Source: Streptomyces xanthochromogenes (GTDB taxonomy: Bacteria > Actinomycetota > Actinomycetes > Streptomycetales > Streptomycetaceae). From it: a stretch of DNA of 64,000 nt. The stretch lies in the NCBI RefSeq assembly GCF_014650455.1, contig NZ_BMUZ01000009.1, positions 186,001-250,000 of the forward strand. The letters are read 5' to 3'. The position numbers were made by a program, and so were the translations under genes. This document shows positions 9,031 through 17,805 of this stretch, piece by piece; position 1 is the stretch's first letter, and each line of letters begins with the position of its first letter. Below the pieces are notes generated by a model. It was not told the origin of the DNA. It did no database searches and worked only from the letters and a program-made list of their open reading frames with translations.

Positions 9031-9504
9031 ATGACCGCGCAGACACACGTCCCGTCCCTGACGGTCCGGCTCGGCACCGTCTGTGCCCTCGCTCTCGCCG
9101 TCACGGGCGGCACCACGCTGGCCCCGGGCGGCACGTCCGAGGCGAACGCCGCGGCCGTCGCCGCCCGGGCGCTCCACGTGGCCGCGTCGAAGAAGGGAGC
9201 GCCCTACCAGTACGGCGCCTCGGGCCCCTCCCGCTTCGACTGCTCGGGGCTCACGCTGTACTCGTTCAAGCAGGCGGGCCGCAGGCTCCCACGCTCGGCG
9301 CAGCAGCAGTACAACAGCTCCCGGCACGTCACCGCGGGCTCCCGCAAAGCGGGGGACCTGGTCTTCTTCCACTCCGGAGGCAGCGTGTACCACGTGGGGA
9401 TCTACGCGGGGAACGGCCGGATCTGGCACTCCCCCAAGACCGGTGCCGTGGTCCGTCTGGAGCGGATCTGGAGCAGCGCGGTCTGGTACGGGCGGGTGGG
9501 CTGA
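9031..9504 (+). CDS. Secreted NlpC/P60 peptidoglycan endopeptidase
   Basis: A 157-residue exported cysteine peptidase that should cleave within peptidoglycan stem peptides. A signal peptide (residues 1 to about 40, ending SEANA) precedes an NlpC/P60 domain with the catalytic Cys71 in RFDCSG, His121 in YHVGIY and a third polar residue, His133, in WHSPK. The ATG at 9031 has GAAGGG six bases upstream; an in-frame TTG two codons earlier is less likely. There is no SH3 or LysM binding domain, so it is a single-domain hydrolase. The riboswitch immediately upstream links its expression to c-di-AMP, as in resuscitation and germination hydrolases. Confidence 0.95.
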   Translation: MTAQTHVPSLTVRLGTVCALALAVTGGTTLAPGGTSEANAAAVAARALHVAASKKGAPYQYGASGPSRFDCSGLTLYSFKQAGRRLPRSAQQQYNSSRHVTAGSRKAGDLVFFHSGGSVYHVGIYAGNGRIWHSPKTGAVVRLERIWSSAVWYGRVG

Positions 9505-9549
9505 CGCCCCGTCGGCCGGGGCCCGGTGCGCGCCGCGCGCACCAGGGGC

Positions 9550-9635
9550 TCCCCGAGGCGCCTCGGGGACCCAACGTGCCTCGGGGCCCGACGCGCCTTG
9601 GGGGCCGGGCGTACCTCGGGGGCCGGGCGCGCTCG
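9550..9635. repeat. Palindrome and degenerate GC-rich repeats between convergent genes
   Basis: A perfect 20-bp palindrome (TCCCCGAGGC and its complement, 9550-9569) is followed by three degenerate units of the form CGnnCCTCGGGGGCCGGG up to 9635. It lies between the NlpC/P60 gene and a convergent ATPase gene and probably serves as a two-way terminator. Confidence 0.55.
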
Positions 9636-9643
9636 CGGGTCCC

Positions 9644-10078
9644 CTAGCCGCTCTGGACCGGCGCCGTCCACGGCAGGGCGATCCAGACCGTCTTGCCGCC
9701 GTCCGCGGTGGGGGCGACCGAGAGCCGGCCGCCGGACTCGGCCGCGAGCCAGCGGATGATCACCATGCCGCGACCGTTGTCCTGCTGGACGGCGGCGGGC
9801 AGCCGCTTCGGCCAGCGCGGGTGGCTGTCGGTGACGCCGATCCGCAGCTCTTCCTCGCGCTCCAGGTGGATGTCGACGGTGAAGGTGGGCGACTGGCCGA
9901 AGGTGTGCTGGACCGCGTTGGTGGCGAGTTCCGAGACGATGAGCCGGACCGTGTCGGCGGCCTCGGCTCCGGAGGGCAGGCCCCATTCGGTGAGGACCCC
10001 GGCGACGTACCGCCGTGCCGCGGAGACCGAGGCGGGAGCGCTCGGCAGAGTAACGGTTGCTTCGAGGTGGTCTGCCAT
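9644..10078 (-). CDS. RsbW-like ATP-binding protein (anti-sigma-factor kinase-type, AbaA-locus type)
   Basis: The 144-residue protein is a single GHKL ATPase domain: N box VSELATNAVQHT, then DNGRGM and a Gly-rich end (GGKTVWIALPW). Such proteins act as serine kinases or anti-sigma factors. The start at 10078 follows GGAAAGGG, and the longer in-frame reading is less likely. It is divergent from an XRE regulator with its DUF397 partner, forming the three-gene set known from the streptomycete abaA and whiJ-like loci, which influence development and antibiotic production. Confidence 0.88.
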   Translation of the reverse strand: MADHLEATVTLPSAPASVSAARRYVAGVLTEWGLPSGAEAADTVRLIVSELATNAVQHTFGQSPTFTVDIHLEREEELRIGVTDSHPRWPKRLPAAVQQDNGRGMVIIRWLAAESGGRLSVAPTADGGKTVWIALPWTAPVQSG

Positions 10079-10214
10079 GGCGACGCAATCCCTTTCCCAC
10101 CCGGGCCGGCTGTTGCCTCGTGGCGGATGAGCGCTCGCGAAGACGACTACGGCCTCGGATTGTGCTTCGCGCCAGAGTGCCACTCATCGTGCCGGTCTCG
10201 GGTGCGATCCACCA

Positions 10215-10230
10215 AGATATGCATATATCT
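10215..10230. promoter_or_regulatory. AT-rich inverted repeat between divergent regulator genes
   Basis: AGATAT-GCAT-ATATCT stands out in very GC-rich DNA, between the ATPase gene and the XRE regulator gene. It could be the operator of the XRE protein or part of a promoter. Confidence 0.4.
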
Positions 10231-10312
10231 GTCGCTCAAAGCGGTGAACTCTCCGACGGCAGAGCGTATTTGGGCCCACACTTACCCATCGCCGGAGGCG
10301 AAGGAGGCGGCC

Positions 10313-11176
10313 ATGGGGCATGGACCGGCAGTGCGCAGACGCAAGCTGGGCGAGGAACTGCGCAAACTGCGCGACGGCACGGGACTCACGAGCGGGGCGG
10401 CCGCCTCCCTGGTCGGCTGGCACCAGTCGAAGGTGAGCCGGATCGAGACCGGACGCAGCGGTGCCAAGCCGGCCGACGTGGCGCGCCTGCTCGACGCGTA
10501 CGGAATCGACGACCCCCAACTCCGCTCCCTGTTGCAGGCGTTGGCGGACTCGGCGGGCAGCGGCGGGGTGGACTGGGCGCAGGCCTACCGGAGCCTGCTG
10601 CCGCCGCAGTACCGCGACTTCATCAGCCTGGAGTCGCAGGCGCGTTCGGCGCGCACCCTGGAAACCTCGGTGGTACCCGGCCTGTTGCAGACCGCGGCGT
10701 ATGCGCGGGCGGTGACGCGGGCCGCGCTCGGGGGGCTTCCGCCGGACAAGGTGGACTCGCTCGTGGAAGTCCGGATCGCGCGCCAGGAGGTCCTGCGCGG
10801 CGATCCGCCGCTGATGCTCAGCGCGGTCCTGGACGAGGCGGTGATCCGCCGCAGCGTGGGCGGCCCGTCGGTCATGCGCGAGCAGTTACGGCATTTACTG
10901 GACGTCGCCTCGCTGCCGCACGTGCGGCTGCACGTCATTCCTTTCCAGCACGGAGGCTATGTCGGCCTCACCGGCCCTTTCATTATGTTTTCGTTTCCGG
11001 CCATTTCTGATCTGGATGTGGTTGTTATCGACCACTTGACGAGTAGCCTCTACCTTGAGCGGAGAGAAGACCTTGAGGCGTACAGTGCCGCGTTCGACGC
11101 CGTCCAGGCACTCGCGCTTCCCTCCACGGAATCGTTGAATCTCATCGCCAGAACAGCCCGGGAAGGACCGGGTTAG
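10313..11176 (+). CDS. XRE-family regulator with DUF5753 domain (WhiJ-like)
   Basis: The 287-residue protein has an N-terminal helix-turn-helix (SGAAASLVGWHQSKVSRIETGRSG, about residues 25-50) and the long C-terminal DUF5753 domain (RTLETSVVPGLLQTAAYARAV, then the HVIPFQHGGYVGLTGPF region). This is the architecture of the WhiJ family, in which the DNA-binding protein pairs with a small DUF397 partner. The ATG at 10313 is preceded by GGAGGCGAAGGAGG. The DUF397 gene follows 20 bp downstream. Likely role: local transcription regulator in development. Confidence 0.93.
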   Translation: MGHGPAVRRRKLGEELRKLRDGTGLTSGAAASLVGWHQSKVSRIETGRSGAKPADVARLLDAYGIDDPQLRSLLQALADSAGSGGVDWAQAYRSLLPPQYRDFISLESQARSARTLETSVVPGLLQTAAYARAVTRAALGGLPPDKVDSLVEVRIARQEVLRGDPPLMLSAVLDEAVIRRSVGGPSVMREQLRHLLDVASLPHVRLHVIPFQHGGYVGLTGPFIMFSFPAISDLDVVVIDHLTSSLYLERREDLEAYSAAFDAVQALALPSTESLNLIARTAREGPG

Positions 11177-11196
11177 TTCACGGCGGGTGGGGAGGC

Positions 11197-11421
11197 ATGA
11201 TGTCCGCACATCCTGCGCACGTTCCTTCCAGCACATCCCTCACCGGTGCCACCTGGCGGCGCAGCAGCCGCAGCGTGGGCATGAACAACTGTGTCGAGAC
11301 GGCCCGGCTCAATGGCGAGCTGCTTGCCGTCCGCGACTCCCAACGGATCGACGGGCCCGCGCTGCTCTTCGGCGCACCCGCCTGGCAACGCTTCATCTCC
11401 ACCGTCACGCACGTGGGTTGA
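11197..11421 (+). CDS. DUF397 small protein, partner of the WhiJ-like regulator
   Basis: The 74-residue protein shows the DUF397 core: ATWRRSSRS, NNCVETARL, VRDSQRIDGPALLFGAPAWQRFI. DUF397 proteins are thought to bind and modulate the adjacent XRE protein. Two ATG codons occur in tandem (11197 and 11200); the second lies at a slightly better distance from GGGGAGG. It completes the ATPase/XRE/DUF397 triad. Confidence 0.92.
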   Translation: MMSAHPAHVPSSTSLTGATWRRSSRSVGMNNCVETARLNGELLAVRDSQRIDGPALLFGAPAWQRFISTVTHVG

Positions 11422-11428
11422 CGGTTCG

Positions 11429-12571
11429 TCACACCGTGGGCGCGGTCCTCAGGATCGCGCCCACCGCCATGTCGATCTGGCGTTCCGTCAGGTCCGCCCG
11501 CGCGGTCAGCCGGATGCGCGAGATGCCGTCCGGCACCGAGGGGGGACGGAAACAGCCCACCACGAGCCCGGCGGCCCGGCAGTCCGCGGCCCAGGCGACC
11601 GCCGCCTCGGGCGAGGGCGCGCGTACGGAGACCACCGCGGCGTCGGGGCGTACCGCGAGGTGTCCGGCGGCGGTGATCCTGGCGTGCAGCTCGGCCGCGA
11701 CGGCGCGGGCCCGGGCCGCCAACTCCGGTTCCGTACGCAGCAGTCGAAGGGCCGCGAGGGCCCCGCCGACGGCCGCCGGGGCGAGCCCGGTGTCGAAGAT
11801 GAAGGTGCGCGCCGCGTTCACCAGGTGGCGGACGACCCGGGCCGGGCCGAGGACCGCGCCGCCCTGGCTGCCGAGGGACTTCGACAGGGTGACGGTGGCG
11901 ACCGTGTCGCCCGCGCCCGCGAGCCCGGCCGCGTGCAGCGCGCCGCGTCCGCCCTCGCCGAGCACCCCGAGCCCGTGCGCGTCGTCCACGACCAGCGCGG
12001 CCCCGAACTCCCGGCAGAGTGATGCCAGTTGGGCCAGCGGTGCGGCGTCCCCGTCCACCGAGAACACCGAGTCGGACACGACGAGCCCGGGTCCGCCGTG
12101 GGCGTCCAGGGCCTTGCGGACGGCCTCCGGTTCGGCGTGCGGCACGACTTCGGTGCGGGCCCGGGCGAGGCGGCAGCCGTCCACGATGGAGGCGTGGTTG
12201 CCCGCGTCGGACACGATCAGCGAGCCGTGCGGGCCGAGCGCGGTGAGGGCCGCCAGGTTCGCCGCGTACCCGGAGGAGAAGACCAGGGCGGCCTCGAAGC
12301 CGCAGAATTCGGCCAGCTCGCGCTCCAGTTCGGCGTGCAGCTCGGTGGTGCCGGTCACCAGGCGCGAGCCGGTGGCGCCCGCGCCCCAGCGGCGGGCCGC
12401 CTCGGCCGCGCCCGCGGTGACCGCGGGGTGCCGGGTGAGGCCCAGGTAGTCGTTGCTCGCCAGGTCCAGGAGGTCCTGGCCGGCGGCGCGCGGCCGCAGC
12501 GTGCGGACCAGACCGGCGCGCTCGCGGCGCTCCGATTCTGCGTCGATCCAGTCGAACGGCGCTCGCGGCAT
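11429..12571 (-). CDS. bioF: 8-amino-7-oxononanoate synthase BioF
   Basis: BioF (380 aa) condenses pimeloyl-ACP or pimeloyl-CoA with alanine, the first committed step of the biotin ring pathway. The PLP-dependent alpha-oxoamine synthase pattern is clear: SNDYLGLTRHP near the N terminus, DDAHGLGVLG, and the PLP Lys in TLSKSLGSQGG. It is divergent from bioB across 145 bp, so the two arms of the biotin locus share a control region. It converges with the DUF397 gene, ending 7 bp from it. Confidence 0.97.
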   Translation of the reverse strand: MPRAPFDWIDAESERRERAGLVRTLRPRAAGQDLLDLASNDYLGLTRHPAVTAGAAEAARRWGAGATGSRLVTGTTELHAELERELAEFCGFEAALVFSSGYAANLAALTALGPHGSLIVSDAGNHASIVDGCRLARARTEVVPHAEPEAVRKALDAHGGPGLVVSDSVFSVDGDAAPLAQLASLCREFGAALVVDDAHGLGVLGEGGRGALHAAGLAGAGDTVATVTLSKSLGSQGGAVLGPARVVRHLVNAARTFIFDTGLAPAAVGGALAALRLLRTEPELAARARAVAAELHARITAAGHLAVRPDAAVVSVRAPSPEAAVAWAADCRAAGLVVGCFRPPSVPDGISRIRLTARADLTERQIDMAVGAILRTAPTV

Positions 12572-12630
12572 GGTGGAGTCCCTTTTTGTAGGCTGCCGAC
12601 AGACCCTAGCCGGTGCCGTGCCCGGTCATG

Positions 12631-12646
12631 GTGTGGCGATACACAC
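12631..12646. promoter_or_regulatory. Imperfect dyad in the bioF-bioB control region
   Basis: GTGT-ggcgataC-ACAC lies midway between the divergent bioF and bioB starts. A repressor of biotin synthesis would be expected to bind in this interval. The dyad is weak, and no biotin regulator motif was firmly identified. Confidence 0.25.
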
Positions 12647-12716
12647 ACCTCAAACGGGCTGTGTTGTGGGATCCCTACCTTGGCCGCAGGCGGTGCCGTG
12701 CGCGAAGATCGGCGCC

Positions 12717-13937
12717 ATGGACCTGCTGAACACGCTGGTGGACAAGGGGTTGCGGCGCGAACTGCCGACCCGCGAAGAGGCACTCGCCGTACTGGCGACC
12801 TCCGACGACGAACTGCTCGATGTGGTGGCCGCGGCCGGCAAGGTGCGCCGCCAGTGGTTCGGCCGCCGGGTGAAGCTGAACTATCTGGTCAACCTGAAGT
12901 CGGGTCTGTGCCCCGAGGACTGTTCGTACTGCTCCCAGCGGCTCGGCTCCAAGGCCGACATCCTCAAGTACACCTGGCTCAAGCCGGACGAGGCCTCCAA
13001 GGCGGCGGCCGCGGGCGTGGCCGGCGGCGCGAAGCGGGTCTGCCTGGTGGCCAGCGGCCGCGGCCCCACGGACCGCGACATCGCCCGGGTCTCCGAGACC
13101 ATCGAGGCGATCAAGGAGCAGAACGAGGGCGTCGAGGTCTGCGCCTGCCTCGGGCTGCTCTCCGACGGTCAGGCCGAGCGGCTGCGGGCGGCCGGCGCGG
13201 ACGCGTACAACCACAACCTCAACACGTCCGAGGCCACGTACGGGGACATCACGTCCACGCACACCTACCAGGACCGCGTGGACACCGTGACCAAGGCGCA
13301 CGACGCGGGTCTTTCGGCCTGCTCGGGTCTGATCGCGGGCATGGGCGAGTCCGACGAGGACCTGGTCGACGTCGTCTTCTCGCTGCGCGAGCTCGACCCG
13401 GACTCGGTGCCGGTGAACTTCCTGATCCCGTTCGAGGGCACCCCGCTCGGCAAGGAGTGGAACCTCACCCCGCAGCGCTGCCTGCGCATCCTCGCCATGA
13501 CCCGGTTCGTGTGCCCGGACGTCGAGGTGCGGCTCGCCGGCGGCCGCGAGGTGCATCTGCGTTCGATGCAGCCGCTCGCCCTGAACCTGGTCAACTCGAT
13601 CTTCCTGGGCGACTACCTGACCAGTGAGGGCCAGGCCGGACAGGCCGACCTCGACATGATCGCGGACGCCGGGTTCGAGGTGGAGGGCGCGGGCACCACG
13701 ACGCTGCCGCGCCACCGCGCCGACGCGCTCGCCGCCGCGGGCTGCGGCACCGGCCCCGCGGGCTGCGGCTCGCACGAGGACGGCGCCTGCGGCACGCACG
13801 AGGGCGGCGGCTGCGGTCCCTGCGGCGGCCACGGCGCCCCCGAGGTGCCCGAGCAGGTGCCCGCCGACCAGGCGCGCACGGATCTGGTGGCGGTGCGCCG
13901 CCGGGGCGCCGGAACGGATCTCGCGCCCAATGCCTGA
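12717..13937 (+). CDS. bioB: Biotin synthase BioB with Cys-rich C-terminal tail
   Basis: BioB inserts sulfur into dethiobiotin by radical-SAM chemistry. The cluster motif CPEDCSYC (CX3CX2C), NLNTS, ACSGLIAGMGE, SVPVNFLIPFEGTPL and VRLAGGRE identify it. The protein is 406 residues, about 60 more than E. coli BioB: the extra C-terminal part (about residues 340-375) is a Gly/Cys/His-rich stretch with repeated CG and GTHEGG units, which could bind metal. The ATG at 12717 fits the family N terminus. bioA overlaps its end by 8 bp. Confidence 0.96.
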   Translation: MDLLNTLVDKGLRRELPTREEALAVLATSDDELLDVVAAAGKVRRQWFGRRVKLNYLVNLKSGLCPEDCSYCSQRLGSKADILKYTWLKPDEASKAAAAGVAGGAKRVCLVASGRGPTDRDIARVSETIEAIKEQNEGVEVCACLGLLSDGQAERLRAAGADAYNHNLNTSEATYGDITSTHTYQDRVDTVTKAHDAGLSACSGLIAGMGESDEDLVDVVFSLRELDPDSVPVNFLIPFEGTPLGKEWNLTPQRCLRILAMTRFVCPDVEVRLAGGREVHLRSMQPLALNLVNSIFLGDYLTSEGQAGQADLDMIADAGFEVEGAGTTTLPRHRADALAAAGCGTGPAGCGSHEDGACGTHEGGGCGPCGGHGAPEVPEQVPADQARTDLVAVRRRGAGTDLAPNA

Positions 13938-15219
13938 GCACTCCCCCGCGGATCTGCTCGACCTGGACCGCAGGCACGTCTGGCATCCGTACGGCCCGAT
14001 GCCCAACCGGCAGGAGCAGCTCCTGGTCGAGTCGGCCTCGGGCGTACGGCTCCGGCTCGCCGAACCCGCGCACGGGCAGCGCGAGTTGATCGACGGCATG
14101 GCGTCCTGGTGGTCGGCCGTGCACGGCTACAACCACCCGGTGCTCAACGAGGCGGTGCGGGACCAGCTGGGCCGGATGAGCCACGTCATGTTCGGCGGGC
14201 TCACCCACGAGCCCGCCGTGCGGCTCGCCGCCCGGCTCGTGGAGATCACCCCCGGGCCGCTCCAGCACGTCTTCCTCAGTGACTCGGGGTCGGTCTCGGT
14301 CGAGGTCGCCGTGAAGATGTGCCTGCAGTACTGGCGCTCGGTCGGGCAGCCGCGCAAGCAGCGCCTGCTCACCTGGCGCGGCGGCTACCACGGCGACACC
14401 TGGCAGCCGATGTCGGTGTGCGACCCCGAGGGCGGGATGCACGAGCTGTGGCAGGGCGCGCTGCCCAAGCAGGTGTTCGTGGACGCCCCTCCGGCCCGCT
14501 TCGACGAGGCGTACGCGCGGGAGCTGCGCGAGGCGATCGCCCGCCATGCCGACGAGGTCGCCGCGGTGATCGTGGAGCCGGTGGTGCAGGGCGCGGGCGG
14601 CATGCGCTTCCACGCGCCGGAGTACCTGCGGGTGCTGCGCGAGGCCTGTGACGAGCACGGCGTGCTGCTCGTGTTCGACGAGATCGCCTCGGGCTTCGGC
14701 CGCACCGGCACCCTGTTCGCGGCGGACCACGCGGGCGTCTCACCCGACGTCATGTGCGTCGGCAAGGCCTTGACCGGCGGCTATCTGTCGATGGCGGCGA
14801 CGCTGTGCACCACCCGGGTCGCCGAGGGCATCTCCTCGGGCGAGGTCCCGGTGCTCGCGCACGGGCCGACGTTCATGGGCAACCCGCTGGCCGCCTCGGT
14901 GGCGCTGGCCTCGATCGACCTGCTGCTCGGCCAGGACTGGCGGGGCGAGGTCAAGCGCATCGAGGCCGGTCTGCTGGACGGGCTCGGCGCGGCCCGTTCG
15001 ATCGAGGGCGTACGGGAGGTGCGGGTGCTCGGCGCCATCGGCGTGGTCCAGCTGGACCACGAGGTGGACGTGCGGGCGGCGACCGCGGCGGCCGTGCGCG
15101 AGGGCGTGTGGCTGCGCCCCTTCCGGGATCTGATCTACACGATGCCGCCCTATGTGACGGGCGACGACGATCTGGCGCGCGTCTGCCGTGCGGTGTGCGC
15201 GGCGGCGCGGGAGGGCTGA
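13930..15219 (+). CDS. bioA: Adenosylmethionine-8-amino-7-oxononanoate aminotransferase BioA
   Basis: BioA (429 aa) converts KAPA to DAPA using S-adenosylmethionine as amino donor and PLP as cofactor. The opening DRRHVWHPYGPM, DGMASWWSAVHGYNHP, LSDSGSVSVEVAVKM, FDEIASGFGRTG and the PLP Lys in CVGKALTGGY are all typical. Its start overlaps bioB, and bioD begins directly after its stop, so bioBAD are one transcriptional unit. Confidence 0.97.
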   Translation: MPEHSPADLLDLDRRHVWHPYGPMPNRQEQLLVESASGVRLRLAEPAHGQRELIDGMASWWSAVHGYNHPVLNEAVRDQLGRMSHVMFGGLTHEPAVRLAARLVEITPGPLQHVFLSDSGSVSVEVAVKMCLQYWRSVGQPRKQRLLTWRGGYHGDTWQPMSVCDPEGGMHELWQGALPKQVFVDAPPARFDEAYARELREAIARHADEVAAVIVEPVVQGAGGMRFHAPEYLRVLREACDEHGVLLVFDEIASGFGRTGTLFAADHAGVSPDVMCVGKALTGGYLSMAATLCTTRVAEGISSGEVPVLAHGPTFMGNPLAASVALASIDLLLGQDWRGEVKRIEAGLLDGLGAARSIEGVREVRVLGAIGVVQLDHEVDVRAATAAAVREGVWLRPFRDLIYTMPPYVTGDDDLARVCRAVCAAAREG

Positions 15220-15220
15220 G

Positions 15221-15913
15221 ATGACGATTCTGGTGGTGAGCGGTACGGGCACCGAGATCGGCAAGACGATCACCACGGCGGCGGTCGCCGCCCTGGCACT
15301 CGCCGGCGGGCGTTCGGTGGCCGTCCTGAAACCGGCCCAGACGGGGGTCGCGCCGGGCGAGCCCGGGGACGTCGCCGAGGTGCGGCGGCTCGCGGGCGAG
15401 GCGGTGACCGGGGCCGAACTGGCCCGGTTCCCCGAGCCGTTGGCACCCAACACCTCGGCCCGCCGGGCGGGCATGACCCCCGTCGGGCCCGCGGAGGTCG
15501 CCGAGGCGGCGGCCAAGCTGGCCACCGAGCACGACCTGGTCCTGGTCGAGGGCGCGGGCGGTCTGCTGGTCCGCTTCGACGACGAGGGCGGCACTCTCGC
15601 GGACGCGGCCCGGCTGCTCGGTGCCCCCGTTCTGGTGGTGACGCCCGCCGGACTGGGCACACTCAACTCGACGGCGCTGACCGGCGAGGCCCTGCGGGCC
15701 CGGGACATCGAGTTCGCCGGGGTCGTGGTGGGCAGCTGGCCCGCCGAGCCGGATCTGGCCTCGCGATGCAATCTCGCGGACCTTCCGGAGTCGGCCGGTG
15801 CGCCCTTGCTCGGCACCGTGCCCGAGGGCGCCGGACGGCTGGCGCCCGCCGACTTCCGTACCCGAGCGGCCGGCTGGCTCGCCCCGGCGCTCGGCGGCGT
15901 TTGGAGTATCTGA
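15221..15913 (+). CDS. bioD: Dethiobiotin synthetase BioD
   Basis: BioD (230 aa) closes the ureido ring of dethiobiotin using ATP and CO2. The N-terminal P-loop variant GTGTEIGKTITT and KPAQTGV, the EGAGGLLVRF segment and the late TPAGLGTLNSTALT segment match the family. It starts one base after the bioA stop, and its stop overlaps the start of the next gene (TGATG). Confidence 0.96.
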   Translation: MTILVVSGTGTEIGKTITTAAVAALALAGGRSVAVLKPAQTGVAPGEPGDVAEVRRLAGEAVTGAELARFPEPLAPNTSARRAGMTPVGPAEVAEAAAKLATEHDLVLVEGAGGLLVRFDDEGGTLADAARLLGAPVLVVTPAGLGTLNSTALTGEALRARDIEFAGVVVGSWPAEPDLASRCNLADLPESAGAPLLGTVPEGAGRLAPADFRTRAAGWLAPALGGVWSI

Positions 15914-16275
15914 TGGCTGTGTTACGGGCCCGCCTCGGGCAGCTCGTCGTGGACTGCGCCGACCCGGGGCGGCTCGCCCGCTTCTGGGCCGGACTGCTCG
16001 GCGGGCGCCCCGTGGTGCGGGACGCCTCGTGGGCGTACGTCGATCCGCCGGGCGCTCCGCGCCTCGCCTTCCAGAAGGTGCCGGAGTCGAAGGCGGCCAA
16101 GAACCGGCTGCACCTCGACCTCACGGTCGAGGACGTGCGCCGGGCGCGGGCGGCGGCCGTACGGCGCGGGGCGACACCGGTGGGCGCGACGGTCATCGAC
16201 CCACAGGGCGCCTTCCAGGTGATGCACGACCCCGAGGGCAACGAGTTCTGCTTCGTGGCGGCCGCCGACGGGTGA
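15913..16275 (+). CDS. VOC (glyoxalase-like) superfamily protein
   Basis: A 120-residue single-module VOC protein of the glyoxalase-like subtype: LGQLVVDCADPGRLARFWAGLLGG, HLDLTVEDV and HDPEGNEFCFV. Members bind a metal and act on small metabolites or bind antibiotics. The His, and Glu of the DPEGNEF motif, are the expected ligands. It overlaps the bioD stop and so is probably co-transcribed with the biotin genes, though no biotin role is known for this family. Confidence 0.88.
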   Translation: MAVLRARLGQLVVDCADPGRLARFWAGLLGGRPVVRDASWAYVDPPGAPRLAFQKVPESKAAKNRLHLDLTVEDVRRARAAAVRRGATPVGATVIDPQGAFQVMHDPEGNEFCFVAAADG

Positions 16276-16372
16276 GCGGCCGGGAGGCGGGGACAATGCC
16301 GTTGGGGCCCGTCCGCCGGAGCCTGTCCGGGACGCGGGGCCCGACCGGCTGTCCAGGCTCAGGAGGTCCGAC

Positions 16373-17053
16373 ATGGCGCAGCGCACCAAGATCGCTCCGG
16401 ATGCCGTGCACCACCCCCTCTTCGCCCGCTTCTACGCGCGCTACAGCGAGGCCGTCGATCTGCGGGCCGGGATCTCCGCGTACCGCCGCGAACTGCTCGA
16501 CGGACTCTCGGGGCGCGTCATCGAGATCGGCGCCGGCAACGGCCTCAACTTCGCGCACTATCCGACGGCGGTCTCCGAGGTGGTGGCCATCGAACCCGAA
16601 CGCACGCTGCGGCAGTCGGCGGTCCGTGCGGCGCTGCGGGCGGAGGTTCCGGTGGACGTGGTGCCCGGCTCCGCCGAGGCCCTTCCGGTCAAGAGCGAGG
16701 CCTTCGACGCGGCGGTCGCCTCGCTTGTGCTGTGCTCGGTGCGGGATCTGCCGCGGGCGCTCGCCGAGATCCGGCGCGTGCTGCGCCCGGGCGGCGAGCT
16801 GCGGTTCTTCGAGCACGGCCGGGCCGATGGCCGGGCGCTCGGGGCGGTGCAGCGGGGCCTGGACCGCACGGTGTGGCCGAGGCTTTTCGGCGGCTGTCAC
16901 ACGGCGCGCGATCCGCTGGGCGCGATCGAGGCGGCGGGCTTCGAGATCGTGGGCCACCGCCGGCTGAGGGTGCCCGAGAAGGGCATCGCGATGCCGTCCT
17001 CCCCTTGTGTCCTCGGGGCGGCGCGGCGCCCGGCGCTCGGCCCGGACGAATGA
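16373..17053 (+). CDS. Class I SAM-dependent methyltransferase
   Basis: The 226-residue protein shows the Rossmann SAM-binding motif VIEIGAGNGLNF and the acidic loop AIEPE, followed by AFDAAVASLVLCSV and RRVLRPGGELRFFEH (motif post I to III). It resembles the Methyltransf_11 proteins that act on small or lipid substrates. AGGAGG lies just upstream of the ATG. The acceptor cannot be deduced. Confidence 0.92.
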   Translation: MAQRTKIAPDAVHHPLFARFYARYSEAVDLRAGISAYRRELLDGLSGRVIEIGAGNGLNFAHYPTAVSEVVAIEPERTLRQSAVRAALRAEVPVDVVPGSAEALPVKSEAFDAAVASLVLCSVRDLPRALAEIRRVLRPGGELRFFEHGRADGRALGAVQRGLDRTVWPRLFGGCHTARDPLGAIEAAGFEIVGHRRLRVPEKGIAMPSSPCVLGAARRPALGPDE

Positions 17054-17382
17054 ACTCCGCTTCCGCATGCGGGACATGAGCTCTGCTCCCGCGTGCGGTG
17101 CACGACCTCTACTGCCGTGCGCGGCAAGGGACAAGGGAGTTGGGGCTCGACGAAACGGAGGTGCCGGTGATCCGCGACCCGGGCGCGGCGGGTCGTGCCG
17201 ATCGGGCGCTCTTCCCCGCGGACGGCCCGATCGTGGACCGGATGGAGCGGCCCGCCGCGGCGGCCGCACTGGAGCGGACGGCCCCCGCGGTGACCGTCGT
17301 CCCGGAGGGGATGCGGCTCTTCCTTCGCCCCGTGGGCCAAAACGGCTCGCCGCGCGCCGGAGGACGGTGGTGGGATGGCCCC

Positions 17383-17805
17383 ATGACCGAGTTGCGCATC
17401 CGGGCCGCCGGACCCGAGGACCTGGACGCCGTGCTGGCGTTCTGGAAGACCGCCGCCGAGGGGACCAGCATCAGCGACGACCGGGCGGGGACCGAGCGCC
17501 TCGTCGCCCGCGACCCCGAGGCCCTGATCCTCGCGGAGCGGGACGGCCACCTGGCCGGCACGGTGATCGCCGGGTTCGACGGCTGGCGCTGTCATCTGTA
17601 CCGGCTCGCGGTCCACCCGGACCAGCGCCGCAACGGCATCGGCCGGGCGCTCCTTGCGGCAGCCGAGGACCGGTTCGTCGCGCTCGGCGGACGCCGGGCG
17701 GACGCGATGGTGCTGGTGCGCAACGAGCTCGCGCGGCAGGCCTGGGCGGCCGCGGGGTACGAAGCCGAGGAGCAGTGGCGCCGCTGGGTGAAGCCGCTGG
17801 TCTGA
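17383..17805 (+). CDS. GNAT-family N-acetyltransferase
   Basis: A 140-residue GNAT protein. The acetyl-CoA motif is RLAVHPDQRRNGIGRALLAAAE, preceded by the usual beta strands (ILAERDGHLAGTVIAGFDG) and followed by AWAAAGYEAEEQWRRWVKPL. The ATG at 17383 is chosen because the fold starts there; longer readings upstream give low-complexity sequence. Substrate unknown. Confidence 0.9.
   Translation: MTELRIRAAGPEDLDAVLAFWKTAAEGTSISDDRAGTERLVARDPEALILAERDGHLAGTVIAGFDGWRCHLYRLAVHPDQRRNGIGRALLAAAEDRFVALGGRRADAMVLVRNELARQAWAAAGYEAEEQWRRWVKPLV

Noticed and set aside
9083..10312. Extension of the WhiJ-like regulator by 400 residues to an upstream start
   Set aside because: The upstream part lies in another frame of the NlpC/P60 gene and of the antisense ATPase gene, while a good ribosome-binding site precedes the ATG at 10313.
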